The notes under the pieces: generated by a model
Databases searched by the model: none
Seen by the model: only the letters and a program-made list of their open reading frames with translations
Told to the model about the DNA's origin: nothing
Translations under genes and position numbers: made by a program
NCBI GenBank assembly: GCA_015231825.1
Contig: JADGAV010000007.1
Coordinates: 64,639 to 128,638 of the forward strand
DNA length: 64,000 nt
From: SAR324 cluster bacterium
GTDB taxonomy: Bacteria > SAR324 > NAC60-12
Direction: 5' to 3'
In this document: in pieces, positions 17,887 through 26,592 of the stretch
How the letters are laid out: every line of letters begins with the position of its first letter
Numbering within the stretch: the stretch's first letter is position 1

Positions 17887-19140
17887 ATGGACAAGATTGC
17901 GCAAACATTATTTAAAGCCGAATACAACAAGCTAGTCAAAAAAGACAAGCATGCCCTTGCTGCCTTAGAAGACGAACTGATGAAATTGTTCCAGGAATTC
18001 TGGATGCGTACCGATATTCCTTCCGTTCGTCGCCGTGTCCGCAGCCTCGATGGATTGCCGTTAAATCCTTCCCCTGACACCCATTATCTGACTGTCTTCG
18101 GAGTCCGTGGAGTCGTTCGCTACCCTCTGACCAGCGGAGAAAAAATCTATAAGATTCCTGTGTTCAGTTTCAATATGAATGACTGGAAAGACCATTGGAC
18201 CACGCTCTACCTGATCGTGGGCAAAAAAACCGTCACACTCGTGGATTCCGGTACTCACCTTTCTGAAAAAAGTCTGGAAGAAGGACTTGAAGTGGTGCGG
18301 GTCTTTTATGGAGAGTCGGTCCACATCGAGGATATTGACAACGTCATCCTGACCCACGCACACTTTGATCACTTTGGCGGCCTGCACTATTTGCTGCCGA
18401 GAAGCAAAGCAAAACTGTGGGTCCATGAATGGGATGTGAAAACGATTGAAGATTTCCCGAAAGAAAAAAGTCAGGGACGGGAGCAAATCCTCCGTTTTTT
18501 GAAACAGGCCGGCATGCCGGCAAAGCGGATTTCAGATTTCATGGAAATGCACGGGTCCAGCAAAGAAACTTTCCCCGGATATCCCGTCACCCATCCATTT
18601 AAAGATGGAGACAGAATTGTTGAGAATTATCAGGTGATTCACACACCGGGTCACTGCCCGGGACTCTCCTGCATTCGGGTGGGAGATGTAATGTTTTTGG
18701 GGGATCAGGTACTCAACGATGTTTCTCCCCACCAATTTCCAAAAATATACACCAGTGGCTCCGGTCTTCAGAATTATTTCAATTCCCTGATCAAAATCTC
18801 CTCTCATAGCGAAACGATACGGGTCGGGCTTCCTTCTCATTACGGGGATATTCCCAGCATCGAATCCCGCGCCATGGAGATCATGTCAGAACACAATCAG
18901 CGCATTGCTGATATCATGAAAGACCTTGATCAGCCCAAATCCCTTTATCAGGTCAGCGACGATTACTACCGTTTCCGACGCGGTCGCGAATTGCGCGGAT
19001 ATGACAATCTTCTTGCCCAGGAGGAAATTGGTGCACACCTGGAATTCATGATTGAATCAATGGGAATCGTCAAGGTAACCAATCCCGAGGCCCTGGGCAA
19101 AAACTCTGAAGAGGTCGTCTTCTACCAAAAATCAATCTAG
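17887..19140 (+). CDS. MBL-fold metallo-hydrolase
   Basis: Metallo-beta-lactamase fold hydrolase of 417 residues. The metal-binding motif HAHFDH is at H157, H159, D161 and H162; later ligands lie in HTPGHCPG and LGDQVL, and GLPSHYGD fits the last His. An N-terminal 70-residue helical extension (MDKIAQTLFKAEYNKL onwards) and a C-terminal helical tail surround the core. This architecture resembles RNase Z/glyoxalase II-like proteins with a C-terminal winged-helix or substrate-binding extension, but the substrate cannot be named. The start follows GAGAGGG only two to three bases away. The gene stands alone between a repeat cluster and a convergent ATP-grasp gene. Confidence 0.85.
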   Translation: MDKIAQTLFKAEYNKLVKKDKHALAALEDELMKLFQEFWMRTDIPSVRRRVRSLDGLPLNPSPDTHYLTVFGVRGVVRYPLTSGEKIYKIPVFSFNMNDWKDHWTTLYLIVGKKTVTLVDSGTHLSEKSLEEGLEVVRVFYGESVHIEDIDNVILTHAHFDHFGGLHYLLPRSKAKLWVHEWDVKTIEDFPKEKSQGREQILRFLKQAGMPAKRISDFMEMHGSSKETFPGYPVTHPFKDGDRIVENYQVIHTPGHCPGLSCIRVGDVMFLGDQVLNDVSPHQFPKIYTSGSGLQNYFNSLIKISSHSETIRVGLPSHYGDIPSIESRAMEIMSEHNQRIADIMKDLDQPKSLYQVSDDYYRFRRGRELRGYDNLLAQEEIGAHLEFMIESMGIVKVTNPEALGKNSEEVVFYQKSI

Positions 19141-19169
19141 GATGCAATCGGCCATGTTCCCGGAGATTA

Positions 19170-20408
19170 TTATTCCCCGGTCACTTCAAACTCCAAACAT
19201 TGATAGGCCTCCCGCAAAGCCTGCTCCACCAGACCCGGGGATTCTCCCTGCGCGAAAATAAATCCGAGGTATCGATCACCGCGAGGGAGCGGTTCGATTT
19301 CCTGATTCAAGGGAATCGAGATGAGCAGCTCATTGATCCCCGTAATTTTCATCGCTTGTTCCTTTCCGGAAACCCCCTTTAAAATCCCCTGCTTGAGCAC
19401 GGGAATCATCATCACTCCAGCGGCCTCCTTTTTCCGATTGCCGGATTGAATTTCATTCCCCAGAGCGTGAAGGAGAATCAATTCCTCCAGCGAATGCCCG
19501 CTGCTGAATTCAAGCACCCTTGAGCACAGGCCACCAATCGAACGGGCAGCAATTTCGATGGGCCAGATTCCCCGATCGTTGCATCGCAATTCAGCATGAA
19601 TCGGCCCCTCATGAAGCCCGAGTCCCCTGGCAGCCTGTTGAGTGACATAGATGATTTCATCCTGAATATTCTCCGGCAGCCGTGAGGGAGTGACATAAAT
19701 GGTTTCCACAAACAAAGGACCTTCCAGAGGATCCGGTTTGTCAAAGAGAGCCAGCAATTTCAACTCTCCTTCACACAATAAGCCCTCCAATGCCACTTCC
19801 TTCCCGGGAATGTAGTCTTCCACGAGAATATGATGCGCAGAATCTCCTCCTTTTCGGAGGATCTCGGGATCTGCCAGGATGCCCCTGATTTGAACAAAGG
19901 CATCTGCAAATTCTTTTGCATTGTCGGCTCGGATGACTCCGCGGCTTCCTGAAAGAAAAGTCGGTTTGAGGACGGAGGGGAAATTGATACGCTGACTCAA
20001 TTGTTCAACAGGAGTCTCGATGGAAAACAATTCAAAATGGGGAGAAACAAGATTTGAAATCTGGAGCTTTTCACGAAACAGGAATTTGTCCCGGGTCGCA
20101 CGGACTGACTCCACGGAATTGTGTTTTATCCCCAGAGCCTCATTGGCCATTGCAGCGAGAATCACGGTCTCGTCATCAACACCGACAATTGCCTGAAAAG
20201 GCTTTGCATTCGAAGCATCAGCAATTTGCCTGACTGCCCGATCCGGATTCTGAAAATCCAATGCCAGGCTCCTTTCCGGATGCATTGCAGAAAACACCTG
20301 ACGTTGATCAGACCCCACCACCACTTCCAGTTGAAGTCTTTGGGCCGCTTCCATAAAAGCAGCAGCACGGTAGGTCGTTGTGGGAATGAGGAGAAGGATC
20401 CGAGACAT
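19170..20408 (-). CDS. ATP-grasp domain ligase
   Basis: Carboxylate-amine/thiol ligase-type ATP-grasp protein, 412 residues. A short N-terminal Rossmann-like region (MSRILLLIPTTTYRAAAF) and the pre-ATP-grasp part containing VGVDDETVILAAMANEALG are followed by the ATP-binding segments FPSVLKPTFLSGSRGV and LVEDYIPGKEVALEGLL, and the metal-binding strand HAELRCNDRGIWPIEIAAR. It resembles L-amino acid ligase-like enzymes that join an amino acid or peptide to a carboxylate, but the substrate is unknown. It is convergent with the MBL gene (29 bases between stops) and has no obvious ribosome site. Confidence 0.85.
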   Translation of the reverse strand: MSRILLLIPTTTYRAAAFMEAAQRLQLEVVVGSDQRQVFSAMHPERSLALDFQNPDRAVRQIADASNAKPFQAIVGVDDETVILAAMANEALGIKHNSVESVRATRDKFLFREKLQISNLVSPHFELFSIETPVEQLSQRINFPSVLKPTFLSGSRGVIRADNAKEFADAFVQIRGILADPEILRKGGDSAHHILVEDYIPGKEVALEGLLCEGELKLLALFDKPDPLEGPLFVETIYVTPSRLPENIQDEIIYVTQQAARGLGLHEGPIHAELRCNDRGIWPIEIAARSIGGLCSRVLEFSSGHSLEELILLHALGNEIQSGNRKKEAAGVMMIPVLKQGILKGVSGKEQAMKITGINELLISIPLNQEIEPLPRGDRYLGFIFAQGESPGLVEQALREAYQCLEFEVTGE

Positions 20409-20799
20409 CGGCGCGATTTATTTAATGTGAGGGGAGAAATTCATTCTTTATCAAAGGAGGACTTGCTTTACCCGGAGACTTCTAAGCCGCCGTATGTTCC
20501 CCGATAATCATAAGGGCAATAACATGATTAATCAAATCTATCGTCATTGGGTAAACGATAAAATGCAGACTTTTCAAGTCCAGCAAGCATCCAAAACAAG
20601 ACATGAAATGTCTGATAGAACAGGTGAAACCAGGAAAGAATCAGAAAAATCAAGCCATCTATAAATGGCACACAAATTGAGTATAGTATAGAAAATCTGA
20701 GGAGACCCAAAATCCCGCGCGCCCCTTTAGTCAGGAGAACGAAAATTTCAAAAACGAAGGGGCGCTCATGCTAATTTAAATATCGAAAGGAAGAAAACC
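20409..20799. other. Gap with small ORF and inverted repeat
   Basis: 391 bases between the divergent ATP-grasp gene and a small plus-strand gene. A 46-codon frame (20524-20664) with a weak AGGG site is possible but unsupported. A 9-base perfect inverted repeat lies at 20719-20765. TATAGT-like sequence near 20683 could serve as a -10 box for the downstream small genes. Confidence 0.4.
20719..20765 (+). repeat. Inverted repeat in the leader of the 20800 gene
   Basis: GCGCCCCTT (20719-20727) pairs perfectly with AAGGGGCGC (20757-20765) around a 29-base loop that itself contains GAAAATTTC. It ends 34 bases before the ATG at 20800. It could be a leader RNA structure or a protein-binding site. It has no T-run after it, so it is not a standard terminator. 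Confidence 0.6.
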
Positions 20800-21045
20800 A
20801 TGTCACATCAATGCCCCATTGACGAAGTACCCAGCAAATTGTCATGGATGCTGCCCCCCGCCTCTAAAGTCGAGTTAAACCATCAGGAAATCGAAGCAGC
20901 GATGCAGGAATTTCTGCAAAGAGGTGGCAAAATCAAGGTCCTGGCTCCACAAAGCTACGTTGGCAATAACGAAATTCCTTGCAGTTCTGCCTATGAACCC
21001 CTGGACTTTCTGAACTGGACTGAAGAAAACGACGCAGTTCTTTAG
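20800..21045 (+). CDS. Small hypothetical protein (81 aa)
   Basis: A soluble 81-residue protein I do not recognise. It has an N-terminal HQCPIDEVP segment, a short helix (HQEIEAAMQEFLQRGGKIKVL) and an acidic C terminus. The FLQRGGKIKVL type of motif occurs in various small bacterial proteins of unknown function. AAAGGAAG lies just upstream of the ATG, and the next gene starts 21 bases after the stop, so the two are probably co-transcribed. Two Cys residues are present (C5, C61) without a clear metal motif. Confidence 0.6.
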   Translation: MSHQCPIDEVPSKLSWMLPPASKVELNHQEIEAAMQEFLQRGGKIKVLAPQSYVGNNEIPCSSAYEPLDFLNWTEENDAVL

Positions 21046-21066
21046 CAGATCCGCTGGAGGAAACAA

Positions 21067-21417
21067 ATGAAGGTCGTCATCTACTTGACATCACTGCTTG
21101 TTTTTATTGGATTGGTCACCTGGCTGGTGGTTTACGCTGTGTCCAAAAAACCTGGAAGAAGCAAACGAATCACGTCGACCAGTGTTTCAAGAAAAGAGAC
21201 GGAAAAACCTCGTGCAAAAAATATTGTGACGGTCGATCGGATCAAGTTGATTCAAATGACCCTCAATCATAGAGGAGCCAATCTGGTAATCACCAGCAAA
21301 CTGGACAAAGAAACAAAAAAAGCGCTTCGCGAGTTTCAAAAAAAGAATAAGCTGGAAGTTACCGGATTGGCAGACTTCGCCACTTTGTCCAAGTTGGGAA
21401 TCGCCACCAATCAATAG
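21067..21417 (+). CDS. Membrane-anchored peptidoglycan-binding domain protein
   Basis: 116 residues. Residues 4-28 form a single membrane anchor (VIYLTSLLVFIGLVTWLVVYAVS). A basic linker follows, and residues about 58-115 match a PG_binding_1 domain: repeated helices ending in KKALREFQKKNKLEVTGLAD and TLSKLG. It probably binds cell-wall peptidoglycan from the outer face of the inner membrane. No catalytic domain is attached. TGGAGGAAACAA immediately precedes the ATG, a strong ribosome site. It follows the small 20800 gene by 21 bases. Confidence 0.75.
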   Translation: MKVVIYLTSLLVFIGLVTWLVVYAVSKKPGRSKRITSTSVSRKETEKPRAKNIVTVDRIKLIQMTLNHRGANLVITSKLDKETKKALREFQKKNKLEVTGLADFATLSKLGIATNQ

Positions 21418-21669
21418 CGATAAAACGCAGTTACGCCTGTGCCTCAAAATGGCATTGACTCCCGAAAACCAGCCCTTGGGTGGACCGCCGATCTCATCCT
21501 GGGTCAACCGCATCAGAACAATCCTCACGAAAAAACAGGGGTCTCATGATTGAGATTTATTTGTTCCCGTTTTTGGTATATCTTTAATTTATTTATCGAC
21601 GCCTTCCAGGTCCGGCTTAAATCAGATTCCTGCCGGCATTGAAGGTCAATTTTTTATCAAATTGAGGAT

Positions 21670-22419
21670 ATGGACAATATGCGTTTAGCAGGAAAAGTTG
21701 CAGTGATTACGGGTGCTGCCTCTGGTTTTGGAGAAGGCATTGCAAGCCGCTTCCGTCAGGAAGGAGCCAAAGTTGTGATTGCAGATTTGACAGAAGGAAG
21801 CGGACAGGAGGTGGCCGACAAGCTGGGAGGAATCTTTGTCAGAACCGATGTGAGCGTCAGTCAGGAAATGAAAAATCTTGTCGAAACAACGCTGCGCGAA
21901 TACGGCAGCATCGATATTTTCATCAACAATGCCGGATTCACCAGCAGAAACAGTCCGATGCTGGAGGTGGATGAGGCCACTTTTGATCGAATTTACGCGG
22001 TCAATGTCAAATCTATTTTTCTTTCCGCACAGCACGTTTTGCCGGAATTCCGCAAAAAAGGCCGGGGGGTCATTTTGAATATTGCTTCCACCGGTGGGGT
22101 CCGTCCGCGCCCTGGACTGGTCTGGTACAATTCCTCCAAAGGTGCAGTTATCTCAATGACCCGTTCCATGGCGATCGAACTGGCCCCCGAAAATATCCGA
22201 GTTTGTGCGATCAATCCGGTTGCAGGAAAAACCGGGATGATCCACCTGTTTATGGGGGAAGAGAGCGAAGAAAAATATGACTTGTTTCGTTCTTCGATCC
22301 CGATGGGACGTTTGAGCACACCCCGCGATATTGCCAACGCCGCCTTGTTTCTATGCTCGGACGAAGCAGAATTTTTAACAGGAGTCTGCCTGGAAGTTGA
22401 CGGAGGACGCTGCCTGTAG
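21670..22419 (+). CDS. SDR-family oxidoreductase
   Basis: Classical short-chain dehydrogenase/reductase, 249 residues. Cofactor motif TGAASGFGEGIA (near residue 15), structural NNAG, catalytic Ser in NIASTGG and the YNSSK active-site pair are all present. The C-terminal SDEAEFLTGVCLEVDGG is standard. Asp in IADLTEGSG after the second strand suggests NAD rather than NADP preference. The start could be 21670 or the ATG at 21679 (MRLAGKV, the more usual SDR N terminus). The substrate is unknown; the protein resembles 3-oxoacyl-ACP reductase/glucose 1-dehydrogenase-like enzymes. It is convergent with the flagellin-like gene. Confidence 0.9.
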   Translation: MDNMRLAGKVAVITGAASGFGEGIASRFRQEGAKVVIADLTEGSGQEVADKLGGIFVRTDVSVSQEMKNLVETTLREYGSIDIFINNAGFTSRNSPMLEVDEATFDRIYAVNVKSIFLSAQHVLPEFRKKGRGVILNIASTGGVRPRPGLVWYNSSKGAVISMTRSMAIELAPENIRVCAINPVAGKTGMIHLFMGEESEEKYDLFRSSIPMGRLSTPRDIANAALFLCSDEAEFLTGVCLEVDGGRCL

Positions 22420-22431
22420 AAGCTGCTGCAG

Positions 22432-24687
22432 CTACGAAATACTTTTGACCAATCTCAGGACATTTTCTGAGGAAAGATTGCCATGGACGGCGGCAACGTT
22501 TTGGTAATCGGTCTGAAGCTGAGTCTGTAGCCACTTCAAAGATTCTTCTGCATAATCGGCGCCTGCGATTTGGTTTTCGGCATCTGAAGAATCTTGAACC
22601 AACCCCTGCAGCGCGGTTGTATTGGACTCCAGAGCAGAACCGAAAATCCCCAGGGTACCGCGCAGGGAAGCAATTTCTTCATTTGCCGCATCCAGCAAAC
22701 CAATCGCATCAGAGGCGCCTTCGGCCGTCGAAAAATCGATATCTGCCAAACTGGTGTAGGCACTGCTGTTGTTGATGCCTCGCGCAAGCTGGAAAGTGCT
22801 GATATTCGGCAAACCGAAAAGCGCCTGATGATCCGCATTGCTTCCCACCTGAAAGCTCAATCCTGGATGCTGAATGATCAGTGCCCCTTCGGCTTTGTCG
22901 CCCGGTTCCAAAACGCCGTCATAACGCATCTGAATTCCTGCCAGTTTGCGGGTTCCCGAGAAAATCCGCCCTGATCCGACAGCCAGTTCTTCGTCAAAAT
23001 ACCCTATGGTATCCCGCCCGTTATTGATAAAGGCACTGGTAGAAGATGCAGCAGAGATTTTGAAATCATCCAAAGTCAACCCTCCATCGGCTTCCAGGGG
23101 ATTCAGGATTCCAATCATATTTTCAACACGATCCCGCACCGGCAGGTTTTCAACAAAATCCGGAATAGTTTTTTGAAGAAAACTGAGCACCTCCTGATTG
23201 GAGGCAGTCGGAGACAGATCTTCAGAAAGAAGCGGAAGACCGACATTCACCATCGTCGATTGAAATAATGCGGGAATTCCTTTTTGCACCATAGCCGATA
23301 GATTGAGAGCATCATCCTTTCCTACCAGAAATTTTATCCCATCCATCACCTCCAGAGAAAACCCTTCACCCATCCTCGTGCCGAGCTCATGCAGCAGTTT
23401 TTCCGCCTTTTCCATCCCGGATTGAGACTGGGATCCGACGACCTTGTCAGCATCCAGCTGATTGAGTAGTTTCTCCGCCAAATCACCGAGGGCCAGACTG
23501 TTTAATCCTTCCCTGCGATTTGACTGGGCAATGGCATAGTCGACAATCTGTTTTTGATTGAGGCGAATGACGGATTGGGGCTGAAGAGCAAATTTTGAAG
23601 GGACAATAAATTCAAATTCATTCAGGAGTTCAAGCTGCTGCAGAACGCTGTTCTTGAATTGGCTAAATCCTTCCTTGCTGGCATTGATCAAATCCTCTTG
23701 AAGTCCTTTAAAAGCAGGCGTATTCTTAATCACAATGGTCAACAATCCAGCTCCTGTAGCCACATCGAAGCCGATGCTGGCCGCATCTTTCAGAAACTCG
23801 ACGGTTTTGTCCCGTTCCAGAACTCCCTCCTCGACATCTCTCCGAATCCGCGCTTCCGTATTCTGATCGTCTCCTCCACTCAGCAAACCGGATGTTTCAC
23901 TTTGAACTCGAAAAACATGCGCACTCCCGTTTTGATTGTGAGTCGTGCGCAATGCTCCTCCTTCGAGAGAAATATCCACGTTCACGCCGGCATTGCGCAC
24001 CGCATTCCGCAGACCTGTCAGGTTTTCTTCTTCTGAAAATTCAGGATTGACGGTGTAGACCGCTTTTTGAGAACCTTCAGAAATGATCATGGTTTCCTCA
24101 CGATCCAGGACCTCTGAGAAGTCAATTTCTCCCAACGTCGTATTTTGAGTCGCAGACTGCTGGACGATGACGCGCAGAGGTTTGTTCAATTCATGATCGG
24201 TCAAAGCGACACCACTGATGAAATTGAAACCTTCTCCTTCCATCACGGCTTCCATCTGAGAGGAACCGTCGAAAAGACGTTTGGAGCCGAAAGATGATTG
24301 GCCGGCAATCCGATCAATGGTTTCCAGCACATTGTCCACTTCTTTTTGAATCACATCACGTGACCAGTCACTTTGAGAAGCAGGGTCTGCCGCCTGGACA
24401 GCCAGGCTGCGCAAATTTTGAATTTGGGTGCTGACCTCGACCAAAGATTGTTCAGCCACCTGGATCATGGAATTGGCCGCTTCGGTATTCTGACTGGCTT
24501 GATTGAGCCCTGCTATTTCGGCACGCAGGCGTTCGGTCAAAGAAAGCACTGCGCCACCATCAACCGACGCGCTGGCGGCAACGCCGGAAGCCAGTCTTTC
24601 ACTTGTCACTTCAAGTTGCCGGGCGGTTTTCGCCAGGTTCCTTGTCGTATTCAAATGGTTGACATTGTGATTGATCTTGAGACTCAC
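22432..24687 (-). CDS. Large flagellin-like protein (751 aa)
   Basis: The N-terminal 165 residues are a flagellin D0/D1 domain (MSLKINHNVNHLNTTRNL, SERLASG, LTERLRAEIAGLNQA, SLVEVSTQIQNLRSLAVQA). The C-terminal 110 residues are a diverged flagellin D1/D0 end (LLDAANEEIASLRGTLGIFG onwards, last residues LRLVKSIS). Between them lies about 470 residues of insertion, far more than in a 280-500 residue flagellin, with helical stretches. It may be the surface-exposed filament domain, or the protein may be a flagellin paralogue with another role. The start is GTG after AAGAAGG. Two sigma-28 promoters precede it. The C-terminal half is less conserved than the N terminus. Confidence 0.85.
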   Translation of the reverse strand: MSLKINHNVNHLNTTRNLAKTARQLEVTSERLASGVAASASVDGGAVLSLTERLRAEIAGLNQASQNTEAANSMIQVAEQSLVEVSTQIQNLRSLAVQAADPASQSDWSRDVIQKEVDNVLETIDRIAGQSSFGSKRLFDGSSQMEAVMEGEGFNFISGVALTDHELNKPLRVIVQQSATQNTTLGEIDFSEVLDREETMIISEGSQKAVYTVNPEFSEEENLTGLRNAVRNAGVNVDISLEGGALRTTHNQNGSAHVFRVQSETSGLLSGGDDQNTEARIRRDVEEGVLERDKTVEFLKDAASIGFDVATGAGLLTIVIKNTPAFKGLQEDLINASKEGFSQFKNSVLQQLELLNEFEFIVPSKFALQPQSVIRLNQKQIVDYAIAQSNRREGLNSLALGDLAEKLLNQLDADKVVGSQSQSGMEKAEKLLHELGTRMGEGFSLEVMDGIKFLVGKDDALNLSAMVQKGIPALFQSTMVNVGLPLLSEDLSPTASNQEVLSFLQKTIPDFVENLPVRDRVENMIGILNPLEADGGLTLDDFKISAASSTSAFINNGRDTIGYFDEELAVGSGRIFSGTRKLAGIQMRYDGVLEPGDKAEGALIIQHPGLSFQVGSNADHQALFGLPNISTFQLARGINNSSAYTSLADIDFSTAEGASDAIGLLDAANEEIASLRGTLGIFGSALESNTTALQGLVQDSSDAENQIAGADYAEESLKWLQTQLQTDYQNVAAVHGNLSSENVLRLVKSIS

Positions 24688-24783
24688 AGAACACCTTCTT
24701 TAAAAGAATCCATTTTTAAACAATAGAATCCGATCATTCCTCAATAAACATTCAGAATCCGGGTTGAGTTTCCCCGCTTCCTA

Positions 24784-24810
24784 TAATCGGTAAAAACTCT
24801 TGAACCTTTA
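24784..24810 (-). promoter_or_regulatory. Sigma-28 (FliA) promoter, proximal
   Basis: On the minus strand: TAAA (24810-24807), exactly 15 bases, then ACCGATTA (24791-24784). The FliA consensus is TAAA-N15-GCCGATAA. The transcript would start near 24777, leaving a leader of about 90 bases to the GTG start of the flagellin-like gene. Confidence 0.8.
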
Positions 24811-25017
24811 ATCCGCCGGCAAACAACCCGATGCCCAATTCCAGTTCAATCGGGCAGGCAGCCTTCTCCAAATGGCTTTTCCGGGTCCATTTGCCGACTT
24901 CATGAGTTCATAAGAAATCCGAAGAAAAGCTCAATCCGGAAATAATACTTGCATCCCGCCGGGCTCCTGCCTCCCGAAATTCACTCCGGTTTTTGGGTAG
25001 AGTTCTCCCTTTTCTAT

Positions 25018-25044
25018 TGATCGGCAAAAATTCTTTAATCTTTA
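25018..25044 (-). promoter_or_regulatory. Sigma-28 (FliA) promoter, distal
   Basis: On the minus strand: TAAA (25044-25041), exactly 15 bases, then GCCGATCA (25025-25018), an even better match to the FliA consensus than the proximal copy. Its start point would be about 325 bases upstream of the flagellin-like gene. The flanking sequence is a diverged duplicate of that around the proximal promoter. Confidence 0.8.
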
Positions 25045-25338
25045 ATGGAATGCCCGCATCAGGACTTCTTGCCTGCCGATTCTGAGGACCATGCCGACCC
25101 GCTTTTGGCAGCAGGCATTGAACTTGAGATAATGAAAGAAATCTGAAAAAATCAGCGGACAAATTGCTTCCTGCCACTATTTCCTTGAACTTTCATCGCT
25201 CTTGATTATCATAGGGCTGTTCTTATTTTCAGGAATCAGCCCGCGTAAAGACTTTTTGCTCAACCACTTCTTGCTTGTCATCGAAAAACCTGAATTCTGC
25301 AGGGGGTTTTTGATGATTGAGTGCCGCTCACAGAATGA

Positions 25339-26568
25339 ATGATAAAGATGCCCGAGAGACGGACTTCGAATTCATTCAAAAAAAAACGACCCGCCTTCAA
25401 TATGACTGCTGATTTTGAAGTCACCTGTGCCATTCCCCGCTCCGGCAGGACTTTGACTAATTTCCTGAACAAGTTGAAATTTCTGGGAACCGATGCTGGA
25501 GAGATTGATGCGGTGCTTAAAGTGATCGCCAGGAGCAAACAAACAAGCAGCACGGATCTGCAAAGCGTCATTTCCACACTGAATGAAATTGAGAAATGCC
25601 CTTCCTGTTTTAGTGTTTTTGTCGACCGAAAACGGTCGAACCGACCGTATCGGATCGGATTTTTGGGATACAACTGGAAGATTCAAGGGATTTCTGTGCG
25701 TGTAGAAGGAGAAGAACCGCATAATGGATCTTCCTTGATCAAATTGGATGAAGTCGATTTCACCGTAGTCGGATTGGATGAATTGCTTTCCATGACCCAA
25801 TACTATTTAAGCGATCCAAGCACCGTCACAAAATGGGGTATGTACAACTATCACCTGGAAAAGCCCACCGGAATTCGAGTGGCCGGTTCTGCTCAACTGA
25901 CCCGTTACAATCCTGTACTGAAACGCGAAGTCCAGGATATTGTCGGTTTTTTTCTAATTTCAGGATCCGGACGAAAACATTCCATGAATTTGGAAACCCT
26001 TTCCCGTTCCGGACAACGGGTATTCGTCAAAGGACGATACACCGGAATAGTGGCAGCAGCATATCCTAATCTGAAACTCATTTCTGTGGAGGATGTGGAA
26101 GATGCTGTTGTCAGCGCAGAAAAAGGAAGTGCAGGGATTGAGATTGTTCAATCCGGCAACACAATCAAACAAAAAAAATTGCTGCTTCACGGAGCACCCC
26201 TGTTTCTTTCTGAAAGTCTGTATGTTGTGGATTATGATCGTTTTCTTCACAACAAAACGCTGCAAAAGCTGATCAAGGCTCTCAAACCGGTCGGATATTT
26301 TGAAGATTCCCGAATCAGGGAATTTGCCTTATGGTACTATGCGTTGGAACGGAACCTTGGGGAGTCCTGGATAGATAAACCTCCAATTTCTCAATTTTTA
26401 TGTGAACCGACTGATGTCGAAAACGGTCTACGTCCTTACCGTCTGCAAACGCGTCGGTGGAAACCGGATGATCACTATAAAAAAGAAGGCGCATTGAAAA
26501 CCATTCAGAAAGCACAACAAAACTTGCAGAAGTATTACCTGAAATATGTCGATCAGTACGGAAAATAA
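25339..26568 (+). CDS. HisG-like periplasmic-binding-fold protein, function unknown
   Basis: 409 residues, no signal peptide. Parts recall ATP phosphoribosyltransferase (HisG): VTCAIPRSGRTLTNFL near the start, DFTVVGLDELL, and a segment with GIEIVQSGNTIKQKKLL followed by ESLYVVD and a Leu/Lys helix, which parallels the HisG PRPP-binding loop and the strand after it. Residues about 320-409 are an extra C-terminal part. There is no his operon nearby, so a divergent enzyme or sensor is more likely than histidine synthesis. The N terminus is uncertain: ATG 25339 or ATG 25402 (MTADFEV), neither with a clear ribosome site. It heads a tight four-gene plus-strand cluster. Confidence 0.6.
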   Translation: MIKMPERRTSNSFKKKRPAFNMTADFEVTCAIPRSGRTLTNFLNKLKFLGTDAGEIDAVLKVIARSKQTSSTDLQSVISTLNEIEKCPSCFSVFVDRKRSNRPYRIGFLGYNWKIQGISVRVEGEEPHNGSSLIKLDEVDFTVVGLDELLSMTQYYLSDPSTVTKWGMYNYHLEKPTGIRVAGSAQLTRYNPVLKREVQDIVGFFLISGSGRKHSMNLETLSRSGQRVFVKGRYTGIVAAAYPNLKLISVEDVEDAVVSAEKGSAGIEIVQSGNTIKQKKLLLHGAPLFLSESLYVVDYDRFLHNKTLQKLIKALKPVGYFEDSRIREFALWYYALERNLGESWIDKPPISQFLCEPTDVENGLRPYRLQTRRWKPDDHYKKEGALKTIQKAQQNLQKYYLKYVDQYGK

Positions 26569-26592
26569 ATTCACTTTTTGTACAGGGAAAAA

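Larger units (their letters stand above)
24688..25338. other. Divergent regulatory region of the flagellin-like gene
   Basis: 651 bases with no supported gene. It holds two diverged copies of a module of about 60 bases (24755-24815 and 24990-25050), each containing a sigma-28 promoter on the minus strand. A minus-strand frame at 24908-25177 runs through the distal promoter and looks spurious. Nothing resembling a promoter for the plus-strand gene at 25339 stands out. Confidence 0.6.

Noticed and set aside
20524-20664. 46-codon plus-strand frame
   Set aside because: Only a weak ribosome site and no recognisable sequence; kept only as a possibility.
20666-20680. TGGCAC-N5-TTG as a sigma-54 promoter
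   Set aside because: The essential GC of the -12 element reads GA, and the downstream genes do not suggest sigma-54 control.
24908-25177. 89-codon minus-strand frame upstream of the flagellin-like gene
   Set aside because: It runs through the distal sigma-28 promoter and has no family match.
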